This document shows positions 1-8,868 of a stretch of DNA of 64,000 nucleotides, in pieces. The translations under genes and the position numbers were made by a program. Source of the DNA: Pseudomonas sp. GM78. Its GTDB lineage: Bacteria > Pseudomonadota > Gammaproteobacteria > Pseudomonadales > Pseudomonadaceae. How positions within the stretch are numbered: the first letter of the stretch is position 1; each line of letters begins with the position of its first letter. The notes beneath the pieces were generated by a model, which was not told where the DNA came from, did not search any database, and saw only the letters and a list, made by a program, of their open reading frames with translations. The stretch lies in contig NZ_AKJF01000061.1 of the NCBI RefSeq assembly GCF_000282475.1, forward strand, positions 60,688 through 124,687. Direction: 5' to 3'.

Positions 1-64
1 AGCATGATGTGGCGTTCGGATTTGTGACAAATACCCTGGGGCCGTACGTCTTGATGGATCCGCG

Positions 65-134
65 CGCACAAAGGCTTGTGCGGGTACTGGCCACTTGTCT
101 GTAAATCACGCTTAAAGGTTCCGGAGCTGGAACC
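65..134. promoter_or_regulatory. Upstream region of the OmpA-like gene with two hairpins
   Basis: Two inverted repeats precede the first gene. CGCACAA/TTGTGCG (65-82) has a 4-nt loop. GGTTCC/GGAACC (117-134) has a 6-nt loop. Neither is followed by a T-run, so they do not look like simple terminators. They could be the end of an upstream gene outside the window or leader structure. No function can be assigned. Confidence 0.3.
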
Positions 135-217
135 CGACAGCCTTTTCAGTTTCCAAGCGTCTGTTTATGCGGGCCGATTCGGCCTGATCTTTATTACTTC
201 ATTTTTGTGGATATCCA

Positions 218-1330
218 ATGTCAACCAAACCCACCCTCGCCTTGGCACTGTGCTTCGCTATTACCGGTTGCGCACAGACTCCTAAAAGTGATGTAGACGG
301 CGGCAGCTGGTGGCCGTTCGGGTCTTCCGACAAAGTCGCGACCAAGACACCGGCTCCAGCCCCGACCCCAACCCCGGCACCGCTGAAACCGGTGGCCGCG
401 CCGGTTGCCAAGGCTGAAAGTTCCAGCCCTTGGTACTGGCCGTTCGGCTCCGAGGAAGCGCTCGATAAAAAACCGGAAGTAAAACCTGCGGCCAAGCCGG
501 TCGAAGTGGCCAAGGCCAAGGCTGAGGCCGATGCGGGTGGCAAGTGGTGGTGGCCGTTCGGTGGCAAAGAGCAGAGCACTGCCAAAGCCGTGCCGATGCC
601 GGATCCGAAAGTCACCCAGGCCTGGCTTGATGACTACGAGCCGCGCCTGCGTACAGCGATCAAGGACAGCAACCTGCAACTCGAGCGCCGTGAAAACGTA
701 TTGGTGGTCACCGCGCCGGTAGAAGGATCGTTCAACCCGGACCGTCCGGCCATGCTGCTGCCGGTGGTGCTCGGCCCGTTCACTCGCGTTGCGAAAATCC
801 TTGAAGCCGACCCGAAGACGGCCGTGCTGGTACTCGGCCACAGCGATACCTCGGGTGCCGCGCCCGCTAATGTGAAGCTGAGTCAGGAACGTGCGCAATC
901 GGTGGCTGCAATCTTCCGTCTCAGCGGTCTGCAGCGTGATCGCCTGATGCTGCGCGGCATGGGCGGCGAAGCCCCGCGTGCCGCCAACGACAGCGTTGAA
1001 GGTCGTGCCTTGAACCGTCGGGTGGAGCTGTTGGTCACGCCGCAAAACACCATGGTCGCGCTGCTGAGCAAGTACAATATGCCGGCTCCGGCGCCTGTGC
1101 GCATGGTCGCGGCCCAGGACATCAAACCGGTGGCCAAGCCTGTGACGCCAGCCCCTGCCGATGCAAAGAAAGCGGCTGCACCGGTCGCGAAAAAAGCGCC
1201 GGCCAAGAAAGCCGCCAAGGCTCCAGCCAAGAAGGCACCGGCTAAAACCGTGACACCTGCGAAAAAGACTGCACCGGCCAAAGCCGCTGCCGACGCGACG
1301 AAGGTCGCCGCCGATACCACAAAGAAGTGA
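218..1330 (+). CDS. OmpA-family lipoprotein with Trp-rich repeats and Lys/Ala/Pro tail
   Basis: The protein has 370 residues. The signal peptide ends in a lipobox (ITGC, lipidated Cys18), so it should be an outer-membrane lipoprotein. Residues 30-115 carry three copies of a W-W-P-F-G type motif (about 31-35, 72-77 and 110-115) joined by Pro/Ala linkers. Residues about 195-275 form an OmpA C-terminal peptidoglycan-binding domain, with GHSDTSG and the usual NRRVEL ending. The last ~70 residues are a Lys/Ala/Pro repeat tail resembling histone H1 or AlgP. The OmpA domain implies anchoring to the cell wall; the role of the Trp repeats is unknown. It lies 24 bp upstream of pdxH, probably in one operon. 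Confidence 0.85.
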   Translation: MSTKPTLALALCFAITGCAQTPKSDVDGGSWWPFGSSDKVATKTPAPAPTPTPAPLKPVAAPVAKAESSSPWYWPFGSEEALDKKPEVKPAAKPVEVAKAKAEADAGGKWWWPFGGKEQSTAKAVPMPDPKVTQAWLDDYEPRLRTAIKDSNLQLERRENVLVVTAPVEGSFNPDRPAMLLPVVLGPFTRVAKILEADPKTAVLVLGHSDTSGAAPANVKLSQERAQSVAAIFRLSGLQRDRLMLRGMGGEAPRAANDSVEGRALNRRVELLVTPQNTMVALLSKYNMPAPAPVRMVAAQDIKPVAKPVTPAPADAKKAAAPVAKKAPAKKAAKAPAKKAPAKTVTPAKKTAPAKAAADATKVAADTTKK

Positions 1331-1354
1331 TTCGTTAACCATAAGGAATGCGCC

Positions 1355-2002
1355 ATGACCAAGGCCCTGGCTGATATGCGCCGCGACTACACCCGTGATG
1401 GCCTGACCGAGGCGCAAGCGCCGGTCGAGCCGTTTGCGCTGTTCCACCAATGGTTTGCCGACGCGGTGAAAACCGAGCAGGCACCGGTGGAGGCCAATGC
1501 CATGACCTTGGCCACTGTCGACCAGGACGGACGGCCGCATTGCCGCATTCTGCTGCTCAAGGGCCTGGATGCGCAGGGCTTCACCTTCTTCACCAACTAC
1601 GACAGCGCCAAAGGCCAGCAGCTGGAGGCGAATCCATTCGCCGCCATGACGTTTTTCTGGCCGACGCTGGAGCGTCAGGTGCGGATTGAAGGTCGGGTGG
1701 TGAAGGTCACGCCCGAGGAGTCCGACGCGTACTATCAGGTGCGCCCGCTGGGCAGCCGCCTCGGTGCCTGGGCTTCGCCGCAGAGCCGGGTGATAGCCGA
1801 TCGCAACGAACTGGAGTCGCTGCTCAAGGATACCGAGCAGCGTTTCAGCGATACCCAGCCTCACTGCCCTGAACACTGGGGCGGTTATCGTCTGCTGCCA
1901 GAACGCATCGAGTTCTGGCAAGGTCGACCAAGCCGACTGCACGACCGCCTCAACTATCGCCTGCAGGGTGCCAGCTGGATTCTTGAACGTCTGGCGCCTT
2001 AA
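1355..2002 (+). CDS. pdxH: Pyridoxine/pyridoxamine 5'-phosphate oxidase
   Basis: The 215 residues are full length for the FMN-dependent PdxH family. The enzyme oxidises pyridoxine or pyridoxamine 5'-phosphate to PLP in the last step of vitamin B6 synthesis and salvage. Family features are present: the FMN-binding RILLLKG and [10 protein letters not shown] stretches, the QVRIEG strand, the [15 protein letters not shown] segment and the C-terminal RLHDR substrate-binding motif. AAGGA lies before the ATG. The neighbour order, OmpA lipoprotein then pdxH, is one I associate with Pseudomonas. Confidence 0.96.
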   Translation: MTKALADMRRDYTRDGLTEAQAPVEPFALFHQWFADAVKTEQAPVEANAMTLATVDQDGRPHCRILLLKGLDAQGFTFFTNYDSAKGQQLEANPFAAMTFFWPTLERQVRIEGRVVKVTPEESDAYYQVRPLGSRLGAWASPQSRVIADRNELESLLKDTEQRFSDTQPHCPEHWGGYRLLPERIEFWQGRPSRLHDRLNYRLQGASWILERLAP

Positions 2003-2007
2003 GCAGT

Positions 2008-2244
2008 CTACCGCTCGGGATAGTCTGCCGCGGCGGCCTCAAGCCACTGCGGCAGGTCTCGACGCTTGATTTTCTGCGCCTGGGCGCTCGCCAACCGTTC
2101 GAGCATGAAGGCTTTCTTCTGCTCGTCCTTGCCGGCCAGCGCCAACGCCAGGTCCCGGTCCATCCAGCGTCGGATGCGTACGTACAGCCAGCCATGGAAG
2201 TACAGTCCGGCGACGGTCGTCACGACAATGATAAAGTAATCCAT
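2008..2244 (-). CDS. Small membrane-anchored protein, function unknown
   Basis: The protein has 78 residues. One hydrophobic N-terminal helix (about residues 2-20) is followed by a basic, charged cytoplasmic tail of about 55 residues. It converges on pdxH with only a 5-bp gap and no obvious terminator between them. The start is ATG with GGGG about 8 nt upstream. I do not recognise a named family, though small proteins of this shape are common in Pseudomonas next to pdxH. Confidence 0.7.
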   Translation of the reverse strand: MDYFIIVVTTVAGLYFHGWLYVRIRRWMDRDLALALAGKDEQKKAFMLERLASAQAQKIKRRDLPQWLEAAAADYPER

Positions 2245-2410
2245 ATAAATCCCCGGTCAGTGGCGCAGTTTTGAGTAAAGGCCGCTACTGTGTGGTGAGT
2301 TCGCAGTCGGCCTGTACGGAGCCTGAATCGAAGCAATTTTCTCCGGGCAAGGCCGTGACAGGCGTCAAGCTGGGGAGTTTAATGGTTACTTGTCCTTTGG
2401 AGTTGATGCT

Positions 2411-2875
2411 ATGCGTAAGTCTGTTCTGCTGGTTGCTTCCTTTTCTACCATGGCGATGTTGCTCACTGGCTGCCAATCGAGCCTGACCGGTGACTCCTAT
2501 TCCCGTGACGAAGCGCGTCGCGTGCAGACGATTCGCATGGGCACCATCGAAGCCCTGCGACCGGTGAAAATCGAAGGTACCAAAACCCCGATTGGCGGCG
2601 CTGCGGGTGCAGTGGTTGGCGGTGTCGGCGGCAGTGCCATCGGCGGCGGTAAAGGCAGTATCGTCGCTGCAGTCATCGGTGCAGTTGCCGGCGGCCTGCT
2701 GGGCTCGGCCACTGAAGAAGGCCTGACCCGCACCCAAGGCGTGGAAATCACCGTGCGCGAAGATGACGGCAGCATGCGCGCCTACGTGCAACAGGTTCAG
2801 GAAAACGAAGTGTTCCGTGTCGGCGAGCGCGTGCGCATTGCCACCGTTGATGGCACCAGCCGCGTTTCCCACTAA
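2411..2875 (+). CDS. Glycine-zipper outer-membrane lipoprotein (SlyB/Pcp-like)
   Basis: The protein has 154 residues from the ATG at 2411, which gives a normal lipoprotein signal peptide with lipobox LLTGC. An upstream ATG at 2390 would add seven residues ahead of the signal and is less likely. Residues about 50-105 form two Gly-rich membrane-spanning helices (GGAAGAVVGG and GAVAGGLLG), the Gly-zipper/2TM motif. A C-terminal beta-rich region of about 45 residues follows. Such proteins sit in or under the outer membrane and are often stress-induced; the exact role is not known. It is monocistronic and ends at a strong terminator. Confidence 0.85.
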   Translation: MRKSVLLVASFSTMAMLLTGCQSSLTGDSYSRDEARRVQTIRMGTIEALRPVKIEGTKTPIGGAAGAVVGGVGGSAIGGGKGSIVAAVIGAVAGGLLGSATEEGLTRTQGVEITVREDDGSMRAYVQQVQENEVFRVGERVRIATVDGTSRVSH

Positions 2876-2892
2876 ACGGGAATATGGGTAAA

Positions 2893-2932
2893 AGAAACCC
2901 CCGATCAGGGTGACTGGTCGGGGGTTTTCTTT
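2893..2932. terminator. Rho-independent terminator, usable on both strands
   Basis: AAACCCCCGA (2895-2904) pairs with TCGGGGGTTT (2918-2927), and T/C-rich sequence follows. It sits between the convergent glycine-zipper gene and the minus-strand gene at 2955. The A-run on the left lets it serve both. Confidence 0.85.
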
Positions 2933-2954
2933 TGCGCCAGTTTCCCGCATCAGG

Positions 2955-3425
2955 CTACAAATCGCTGTTCTTCAGGGCCGTTTCAATGATCTGCTCCGGT
3001 GTCAGTTCTTGAGCGTTGTCTCCATCACCAAAGTACTCACCGGGCCAGAAAAAAAGATCGGAAATACGAGCATCTGGAATATTAAGTGCCAGCATTTTTA
3101 GCCAGAAGTCGGTGGTGTGTTCCGGGCTATCGGCATTCATGACTCTTCGAGCGATTTCGATCAGTTCAGATTGGGAGATATCCCTCAGGCGCCGTTCATA
3201 AGGAGCTGTCAGGATCTGGCGAACCCATGTGTCATGATCCTGGGCCCCGAAAACGCCTTGAAAATCGAGAAAGGTTAGATGGGTCATGGCCTCTCGATTG
3301 AATTCAGCCAACAGATTCCAGGCCCGATCCTGATCTGCGCCAGCGATTTCGGCAGCAAGGTCTGCAAGGCGAGCGACCTTCGCTTCGCAAAGATCCGGGG
3401 GCATTAGTTCCTGACGAAGCGTCAT
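2955..3425 (-). CDS. Orphan soluble protein of unknown function (immunity-protein-like in character)
   Basis: The protein has 156 residues from the ATG at 3425, chosen because GGAGAGG lies just upstream. The frame stays open to 3494, but that extension has no ribosome site. It is acidic and mostly helical, with a Trp/Phe-rich C-terminal part (LFFWPGEYFGDGD). There is no signal peptide or membrane segment. Size, acidity and isolation recall orphan immunity proteins of polymorphic-toxin systems, but I see no toxin beside it and cannot name the family. Base composition is slightly more AT-rich than its neighbours. Confidence 0.75.
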   Translation of the reverse strand: MTLRQELMPPDLCEAKVARLADLAAEIAGADQDRAWNLLAEFNREAMTHLTFLDFQGVFGAQDHDTWVRQILTAPYERRLRDISQSELIEIARRVMNADSPEHTTDFWLKMLALNIPDARISDLFFWPGEYFGDGDNAQELTPEQIIETALKNSDL

Positions 3426-3580
3426 AACCCTCTCCAACATTACTGAATTTGACCGTGCCTGCATAAAGCAAAAGGCACGGGTCAGAAATCGCAAAGTTAT
3501 CGAGAAAGGCCTGGAGATTTATGCAGGCAGCATCCGTAAAGATCGTAGGAAGAATCTGATGCGTTGTGCGAAAGCTGAAC

Positions 3581-3606
3581 CTGTAGGAGCATGCTCGCTC
3601 CTACAG
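3581..3606. repeat. Short REP-type palindrome
   Basis: CTGTAGGAGC and GCTCCTACAG form a perfect 10-bp inverted repeat around a 6-nt loop, downstream of nhaA. The arms match the ends of the longer REPIN elements in this window, so this looks like a collapsed copy. Confidence 0.7.
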
Positions 3607-3642
3607 GATTTCCAGCATTGGAAGCTGTTGCTCCGTCCGGGG

Positions 3643-4830
3643 CTATGCAGCCTGTAGCACAGACCTGCGACTCGCCGCCGCTGTCACGGCATAACCTATC
3701 AGCGCCGCCAGAATCGAACCGGTCAGGATCCCCATGCGGTCCATCCCGGCGTAGTCACTGACGCCCGGCTCAAAGGCCAGCGAACCGACAAACAAGCTCA
3801 TGGTGAAGCCGATGCCGCAGAGAATCGCGACCCCCAGCACCTGGCCCCAATTGGCACCCTGGGGCAGGGCGGCGATGCCGGTTTTCACCGCGAGCCAGGT
3901 CAGGCCATACACGCCGACGGTCTTGCCCAGCAGCAAGCCGATCGCGATGCCCATTGGCACGTCATGGGTGAAGCTCTCGACGGTCACGTCGGTCAGGGAC
4001 AGGCCGGCGTTGGCGAAGGCGAACAACGGCAGGATGCCGTAGGCCACCCAGGGGTGCAGCGCGTGTTCCAGGGTCAGCAGGGGCGATGGTTCGGCGTTTT
4101 TCGTGCGCAACGGAATGCAGAAAGCCAGGGTCACGCCCGCCAGCGTGGCATGCACACCGCTTTTGAGCACGCAGACCCAGAGGATCAGGCCGATGATCAT
4201 GTACGGTCCGAGCTTCACCACGCCTAGCCGGTTCATCCCGATCAGCGCCGCGATGCAGGCGGCGGCCAGGGCCAGGGACAGGGTCGACAGCGCGCCGGAA
4301 TAGAAGATCGCGATGATGACAATGGCGCCGAGGTCGTCGATGATCGCCAGGGTCATCAGGAACAGCTTCAGCGACACCGGCACGCGTTTGCCCAGCAGCG
4401 CCAGTACACCCAGCGCGAAAGCGATGTCGGTGGCCGTCGGGATCGCCCAGCCATTCAGGGCTGGCGGGTTGTCCCGGTTGAGGAACCAGTAGATCAGCGC
4501 CGGCACGACCATGCCGCCAATGGCGGCCGCGCCGGGCAGGACGATCTGCGACGGCTTGGACAGTTGCCCGTCGAGGACCTCGCGCTTGACCTCCAGCCCG
4601 ATCAGCAGGAAGAACATCGCCATCAGCCCGTCGTTGATCCACAGCAGCAGCGGCTTGGCGATTTTCAGCGCGCCGATCTGAGCGACGACGGGGGTTTCCA
4701 GCAGGTCGTTGTAAAGCCACGACAGCGCGGAGTTGTTGATGATCAGCGCGAGGACAGCCGCAGCGATCAATAGCAGACCGCTGGCAGCTTCCAGCTGAAA
4801 GAAACGCGTGAACGTGCTACGCAGAGGCAA
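3643..4830 (-). CDS. nhaA: Na+/H+ antiporter NhaA
   Basis: The 395 residues are full length for NhaA, an inner-membrane antiporter that expels Na+ or Li+ in exchange for protons. About 12 hydrophobic helices are visible. The ion-binding pair appears in IIDDLGAI (Asp165-Asp166), and the helix IV sequence [11 protein letters not shown] carries the conserved Asp135. The start is TTG, preceded by GGAG at good spacing; a nearby upstream ATG is out of frame. It is transcribed away from the cysteine-synthase-like gene across an AT-rich gap. Confidence 0.95.
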   Translation of the reverse strand: MPLRSTFTRFFQLEAASGLLLIAAAVLALIINNSALSWLYNDLLETPVVAQIGALKIAKPLLLWINDGLMAMFFLLIGLEVKREVLDGQLSKPSQIVLPGAAAIGGMVVPALIYWFLNRDNPPALNGWAIPTATDIAFALGVLALLGKRVPVSLKLFLMTLAIIDDLGAIVIIAIFYSGALSTLSLALAAACIAALIGMNRLGVVKLGPYMIIGLILWVCVLKSGVHATLAGVTLAFCIPLRTKNAEPSPLLTLEHALHPWVAYGILPLFAFANAGLSLTDVTVESFTHDVPMGIAIGLLLGKTVGVYGLTWLAVKTGIAALPQGANWGQVLGVAILCGIGFTMSLFVGSLAFEPGVSDYAGMDRMGILTGSILAALIGYAVTAAASRRSVLQAA

Positions 4831-4887
4831 GGTCGCTCTCCATCGATAAAGTCAAAAGGTGGCACACCCTAACCCGTACCGTTAGTT

Positions 4888-4932
4888 GTTAAAACAAAAG
4901 TTATATTCTTTTTTGTTATATGTCGTAACAGC
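4888..4932. promoter_or_regulatory. AT-rich divergent promoter region between nhaA and the PLP-enzyme gene
   Basis: Unlike its surroundings, this stretch is rich in A and T, with GTTATAT repeated twice around a T-run. It is the only promoter-like block in the 249 bp between the divergent genes. By resemblance only, such blocks occur at sulfur-controlled Pseudomonas promoters, which would suit a cysteine-metabolising enzyme. Confidence 0.4.
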
Positions 4933-5079
4933 ACGATTCTGCGGCAAGGAGCTGAGCCTAGCAGTTGCCGGACGTATTGGAACTCAGCTGTATCTGTGCT
5001 GGATGTAGGATTTTTCCTAAGCTTGGAGGTTGAGGCTGTGACAAGGCCGCCTATTGCCCGACCCATCGAGAAAACCACC

Positions 5080-6174
5080 ATGAGCGACAATCGACAGTGG
5101 TCCCGCGAAGCCATCCGGATCATCGAAGCCGATTTCCAGCGCAGCGCCGACACTCACCTGATCCCTTTGTCGCTGCCGGGTTTCGCGGGCATCGAGTTGT
5201 ACTTCAAGGATGAGTCGAGTCATCCCACCGGCAGCCTGAAGCACCGTCTGGCGCGGTCGCTGTTCCTCTATGCGCTGTGCAATGGCTGGCTCAAGCCCGG
5301 AGCGCCGGTGATCGAGGCATCCAGCGGTTCGACGGCAATTTCCGAGGCCTACTTCGCGCGTTTGCTGGGGGTACCGTTCATTGCCGTGGTGCCAGCCAGC
5401 ACGTCGAGGGAGAAGATTGCGCAGATCGCGTTCTATGGCGGGCAAACGCATCTGGTCGCGGACCCTACGCAGATATACGCCGAGTCCGAGCGCCTGGCGC
5501 GAGAACACGACGGCCACTTCATCGACCAGTTCACCTACGCCGAGCGCGCGACAGACTGGCGGGCGAACAACAACATCGCCGAATCGATCTTCCAGCAGAT
5601 GCGCTACGAAAAGCACCCGGAGCCGAGCTGGCTGGTGTCCAGCCCCGGCACTGGGGGCACGACGGCGACCCTGGGACGTTACGTGCGTTATCGCCAGCAC
5701 GCCACCCGCGTGTTGTGTGCCGATGCCGAACGCTCGGTGTTTTTCGATTACTACCAGAGCGGCGATGCCAGCCTGCGCCTGGATCACGGTTCGCGGGTCG
5801 AGGGCATTGGCCGGCCCCGGGTGGAGGCGTCATTCCTGCCCAAGGTCATCGATGCGATGGTCAAGGTGCCGGACGCATTGTCGTTGGCAGCCATGCACTA
5901 CCTGGCCGAACGCCTGGGGCGTCACGTTGGCGGATCGAGCGGGACCAACCTGATTGGCGCCTTGATGGCGGCGCAGCAGATGGCGGCGGCGGGGGAGGTG
6001 GGGTCGATCGTGGCGATTCTGTGCGACAGCGGCGAGCGCTATGCCACGACGTATTACGATCAGGCGTGGCTCAAGGCCGAGGGGTTTGAACTGAGCGGGT
6101 TGATCGATGCGGTGGCAGCGACGGTCGAGCGCGGCGAGCCGCTGCCGGCTACAGTGTTGCGCGCCAATATCTAA
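5080..6174 (+). CDS. PLP-dependent cysteine synthase-family enzyme (possible L-cysteine desulfhydrase)
   Basis: The protein has 364 residues from the ATG at 5080. The fold is type II PLP (cysteine synthase/cystathionine beta-synthase). The PLP lysine is in HPTGSLKHR (Lys54), SSGST (81-85) occupies the substrate-loop position, and PGTGGT (189-194) binds phosphate. The variant SSGST and the long C-terminus (DSGERYATTYYD) fit the branch often annotated as cysteine desulfhydrase (Cds1-like) rather than CysK or CysM. It would act on cysteine or O-acetylserine in the cytoplasm. The reaction direction cannot be told from sequence. Confidence 0.85.
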   Translation: MSDNRQWSREAIRIIEADFQRSADTHLIPLSLPGFAGIELYFKDESSHPTGSLKHRLARSLFLYALCNGWLKPGAPVIEASSGSTAISEAYFARLLGVPFIAVVPASTSREKIAQIAFYGGQTHLVADPTQIYAESERLAREHDGHFIDQFTYAERATDWRANNNIAESIFQQMRYEKHPEPSWLVSSPGTGGTTATLGRYVRYRQHATRVLCADAERSVFFDYYQSGDASLRLDHGSRVEGIGRPRVEASFLPKVIDAMVKVPDALSLAAMHYLAERLGRHVGGSSGTNLIGALMAAQQMAAAGEVGSIVAILCDSGERYATTYYDQAWLKAEGFELSGLIDAVAATVERGEPLPATVLRANI

Positions 6175-6196
6175 GATCTTTCAGACGCTGAAAACC

Positions 6197-6292
6197 CCTG
6201 TGGGAGCCGGGCTTGCCCGCGATGGCGGATTCAAATTCAACACAAATGTTGACTGAACCACCGCTATCGCGGGCAAGCCCGGCTCCCACAGG
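6197..6292. repeat. REPIN (paired REP palindrome)
   Basis: Two inverted copies of a REP unit beginning CCTGTGGGAGCCGGGCTTG flank a short spacer. The element lies between convergent genes (PLP enzyme and FAD oxidoreductase) and can act as a terminator-like hairpin. Confidence 0.85.
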
Positions 6293-6319
6293 TTTCGCAT
6301 TGTTCCGGTGATTTGCGTG

Positions 6320-7933
6320 TCAGGCCTCAAGGCCCAGGATATCCCGCGCCACGGCTTCGGCAATGCGAATGCCATCCACACCCGCCGACAGAATCCCGCC
6401 CGCATAACCCGCGCCTTCACCGGCCGGGAACAAGCCCTTGACGTTCAGGCTTTGCATCGACTCGTTGCGGGTGATGCGCAGTGGCGACGAAGTACGCGTC
6501 TCGATCCCGGTCAACACGGCGTCGTGCAGCGAGTAACCGCGAATCTGTTTCTCGAACGCCGGCAAGGCTTCGCGAATCGCCTCGATGGCGAAGGCGGGCA
6601 AGGCCAGCGCCAAGTCACCCAGGGCAACACCTGGCTTGTAGGACGGTTCGACGCTGCCCAGCTCGGTGGACGGCTTGCCGGCGATAAAATCGCCGACCAG
6701 TTGCGCCGGTGCCTCGTAGTTGCTGCCGCCGAGCACAAAGGCGTGGGATTCCAGGCGTTCCTGCAACTCGATACCGGCCAGCGGGCCGCCCGGGTAATCG
6801 ACTTCCGGTGTAATCCCGACAACGATTCCGGAGTTGGCGTTGCGCTCGTTACGCGAGTACTGGCTCATGCCATTGGTGACCACGCGGTTCGGCTCGGAGG
6901 TCGCCGCCACTACCGTACCGCCCGGGCACATGCAGAAGCTGTAGACGGAGCGGCCGTTCTTGGCGTGGTGCACCAGTTTGTAGTCGGCGGCGCCGAGTTT
7001 CGGGTGGCCGGCGTACTTGCCCAGGCGCGCGCGGTCGATCAGCGACTGCGGGTGCTCGATGCGGAAACCTACCGAGAACGGCTTGGCTTCCATGAACACG
7101 CCGCGGCCATGGAGCATGCGGAAGGTGTCACGGGCGCTGTGGCCGAGGGCCAGGATCACGTGTTTGGAGTGGATCTGTTCGCCGCCATCGAGTTCGACGC
7201 CAACCAGTTGGCCGTCCTCGATCAGCACGTCGGTCACCCGCTGCTGGAAGCGTACTTCGCCGCCCATGGCGCGAATCTGTTCACGCATGTTTTCCACAAC
7301 GCCGGTCAGGCGGAATGTACCGATGTGCGGTTTGCTGACGTAGAGGATTTCTTCCGGGGCACCGGCCTTGACGAACTCATTGAGCACTTTGCGCCCGATG
7401 AACTTCGGATCCTTGATCTGGCTGTAAAGCTTGCCGTCGGAGAATGTCCCCGCGCCGCCCTCGCCGAATTGCACGTTGGACTCTGGGTTGAGCACGCTTT
7501 TACGCCACAGGCCCCAGGTGTCCTTGGTGCGCTGGCGTACTTCCGTGCCGCGTTCGAGGATGATCGGCTTGAAGCCCATCTGCGCCAGCAGCAGCCCGGC
7601 GAAAATCCCGCACGGACCAAAGCCGACCACAACGGGGCGCACGCTCAGGTCGGCCGGCGCCTGGCCGACCATCTTGTAGCTGACATCCGGTGCCACGTTG
7701 ACGTTACGGTCATCGGCGAACTTGTGCAGCACCGCCGCTTCATCGCGAACATCGAGGTCGATGGTGTAGATGAAGCACAGCTCCGAGGACTTTTTGCGTG
7801 CATCGTAGCTGCGCTTGAACAGGGTGAAGTCGAGCAAGTCATCGCTGGTGATGCCCAGGCGCTGCAGGATGGCAGGGCGCAGGTCTTCATCGGGATGGTC
7901 GATCGGCAGCTTGAGTTCGGTGATTCGTAACAT
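6320..7933 (-). CDS. NAD(P)/FAD-dependent oxidoreductase (uncharacterised FAD dehydrogenase family)
   Basis: The protein has 537 residues. An N-terminal domain of about 95 residues precedes a Rossmann FAD-binding motif VVVGFGPCGIFAG (about 101-113). The ILERG acidic end of strand 2 follows, and then the ATSEPNRVVTNGMSQYSR segment. The C-terminus has the usual second FAD contact (GLFPAGEGAGYAGG). This is the widespread family often called uncharacterised FAD-dependent dehydrogenase; its substrate is unknown. It stands alone on the minus strand. Confidence 0.85.
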   Translation of the reverse strand: MLRITELKLPIDHPDEDLRPAILQRLGITSDDLLDFTLFKRSYDARKKSSELCFIYTIDLDVRDEAAVLHKFADDRNVNVAPDVSYKMVGQAPADLSVRPVVVGFGPCGIFAGLLLAQMGFKPIILERGTEVRQRTKDTWGLWRKSVLNPESNVQFGEGGAGTFSDGKLYSQIKDPKFIGRKVLNEFVKAGAPEEILYVSKPHIGTFRLTGVVENMREQIRAMGGEVRFQQRVTDVLIEDGQLVGVELDGGEQIHSKHVILALGHSARDTFRMLHGRGVFMEAKPFSVGFRIEHPQSLIDRARLGKYAGHPKLGAADYKLVHHAKNGRSVYSFCMCPGGTVVAATSEPNRVVTNGMSQYSRNERNANSGIVVGITPEVDYPGGPLAGIELQERLESHAFVLGGSNYEAPAQLVGDFIAGKPSTELGSVEPSYKPGVALGDLALALPAFAIEAIREALPAFEKQIRGYSLHDAVLTGIETRTSSPLRITRNESMQSLNVKGLFPAGEGAGYAGGILSAGVDGIRIAEAVARDILGLEA

Positions 7934-8028
7934 GGCGGGATCCGGTTCGCGGGGCGCACAACTGCGCCAGGGCGTTTGAAACCGGCGATTATAAGCCTCA
8001 AAGGCGCAGGCCCGTGAGGCTTAAACGA

Positions 8029-8694
8029 TCAGTCGTCGCGCGATCCGCCGAAATACCCGCAACCACGTTGCACCTGGCCGTTGATTCGCAGTTCAGCACT
8101 CATGTGCTGAATGCTGCCGGTGCTGCTGTCGACGCAGCGTTGCGGTGCGACCCACAGTTCGATGTGCTGCTGGTTGGCTTCGGTGCTGAGGTTGAAGCGG
8201 CCATCGCCCAATTGCTCCTCGACGTAGGGCACGGCCAACGGTGCCTGGCCGGCGCGTTCGAGGACCATGCCTTTGCCGGTGACCTTCATGCTCCACTCGG
8301 GGGCATGGCCGGCGGCGCGCAGGATCAGCTTCTTGAAGTCGGGATCGGCACAGGCATTGCCCGAACGCTCGACGCGGTAGAGCTGTTCGAGGTCCAGTTG
8401 CCCGTCGCCGGAACCGGAAACGATCCGCCCGCGCACATCGGCAAACAGTTTGCCCTGGGCATCGGCCAGGCTCGCGGCCTGTTGCAGGACGCTGGTTCCG
8501 CCGGTGTCGTTGACCGCATAACGTTTCTGCTCGCCGCATGGCTGGAACATCAGCTTGCCGTCGGCGGCGCTCAACTGGCCCTGCATGCGGGTCTGGCCTG
8601 CGTGGGAAGCGCTTTCACGCGAGCCATCGAACAGCTGACAGGCGGCGAACAGCGGAAGAAGGGCAACGAGGACTAAGGATCGGGCAGCACGCAT
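8029..8694 (-). CDS. Lipoprotein of unknown function (NlpE-like N-terminal character)
   Basis: The protein has 221 residues from the ATG at 8694, which has AGGAGA upstream. An in-frame TTG at 8712 is not needed. The signal peptide ends in the lipobox FAAC. The body contains a domain with QLSAADGKLMFQPCGEQ and a second half of beta character. Two Cys pairs (PCGE/ACAD and RCVD/RGCGY) could form disulfides in the periplasm. It appears to be a conserved Pseudomonas envelope lipoprotein of unknown role. Confidence 0.78.
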   Translation of the reverse strand: MRAARSLVLVALLPLFAACQLFDGSRESASHAGQTRMQGQLSAADGKLMFQPCGEQKRYAVNDTGGTSVLQQAASLADAQGKLFADVRGRIVSGSGDGQLDLEQLYRVERSGNACADPDFKKLILRAAGHAPEWSMKVTGKGMVLERAGQAPLAVPYVEEQLGDGRFNLSTEANQQHIELWVAPQRCVDSSTGSIQHMSAELRINGQVQRGCGYFGGSRDD

Positions 8695-8868
8695 CTTGGG
8701 GTCTCCTGACAAGTGCCGTCACGTTACTCAGCCTGACCGTTCATCACAACCCATGAGTTGGACTTGCATGGGAAACACGCCGCGCATGAAACATTCAGCT
8801 GTACTTGAACCACCAGGGTGAAAGGATTTTGGCCGTAACCTTGTCGGTCTTTTTGATGCGGAGGTGTT

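Noticed and set aside
221-1942. 573-codon open frame on the minus strand across the OmpA gene and pdxH
   Set aside because: It is the complement of two clear genes in GC-rich DNA, with His/Arg-rich low-complexity translation and no ribosome site.
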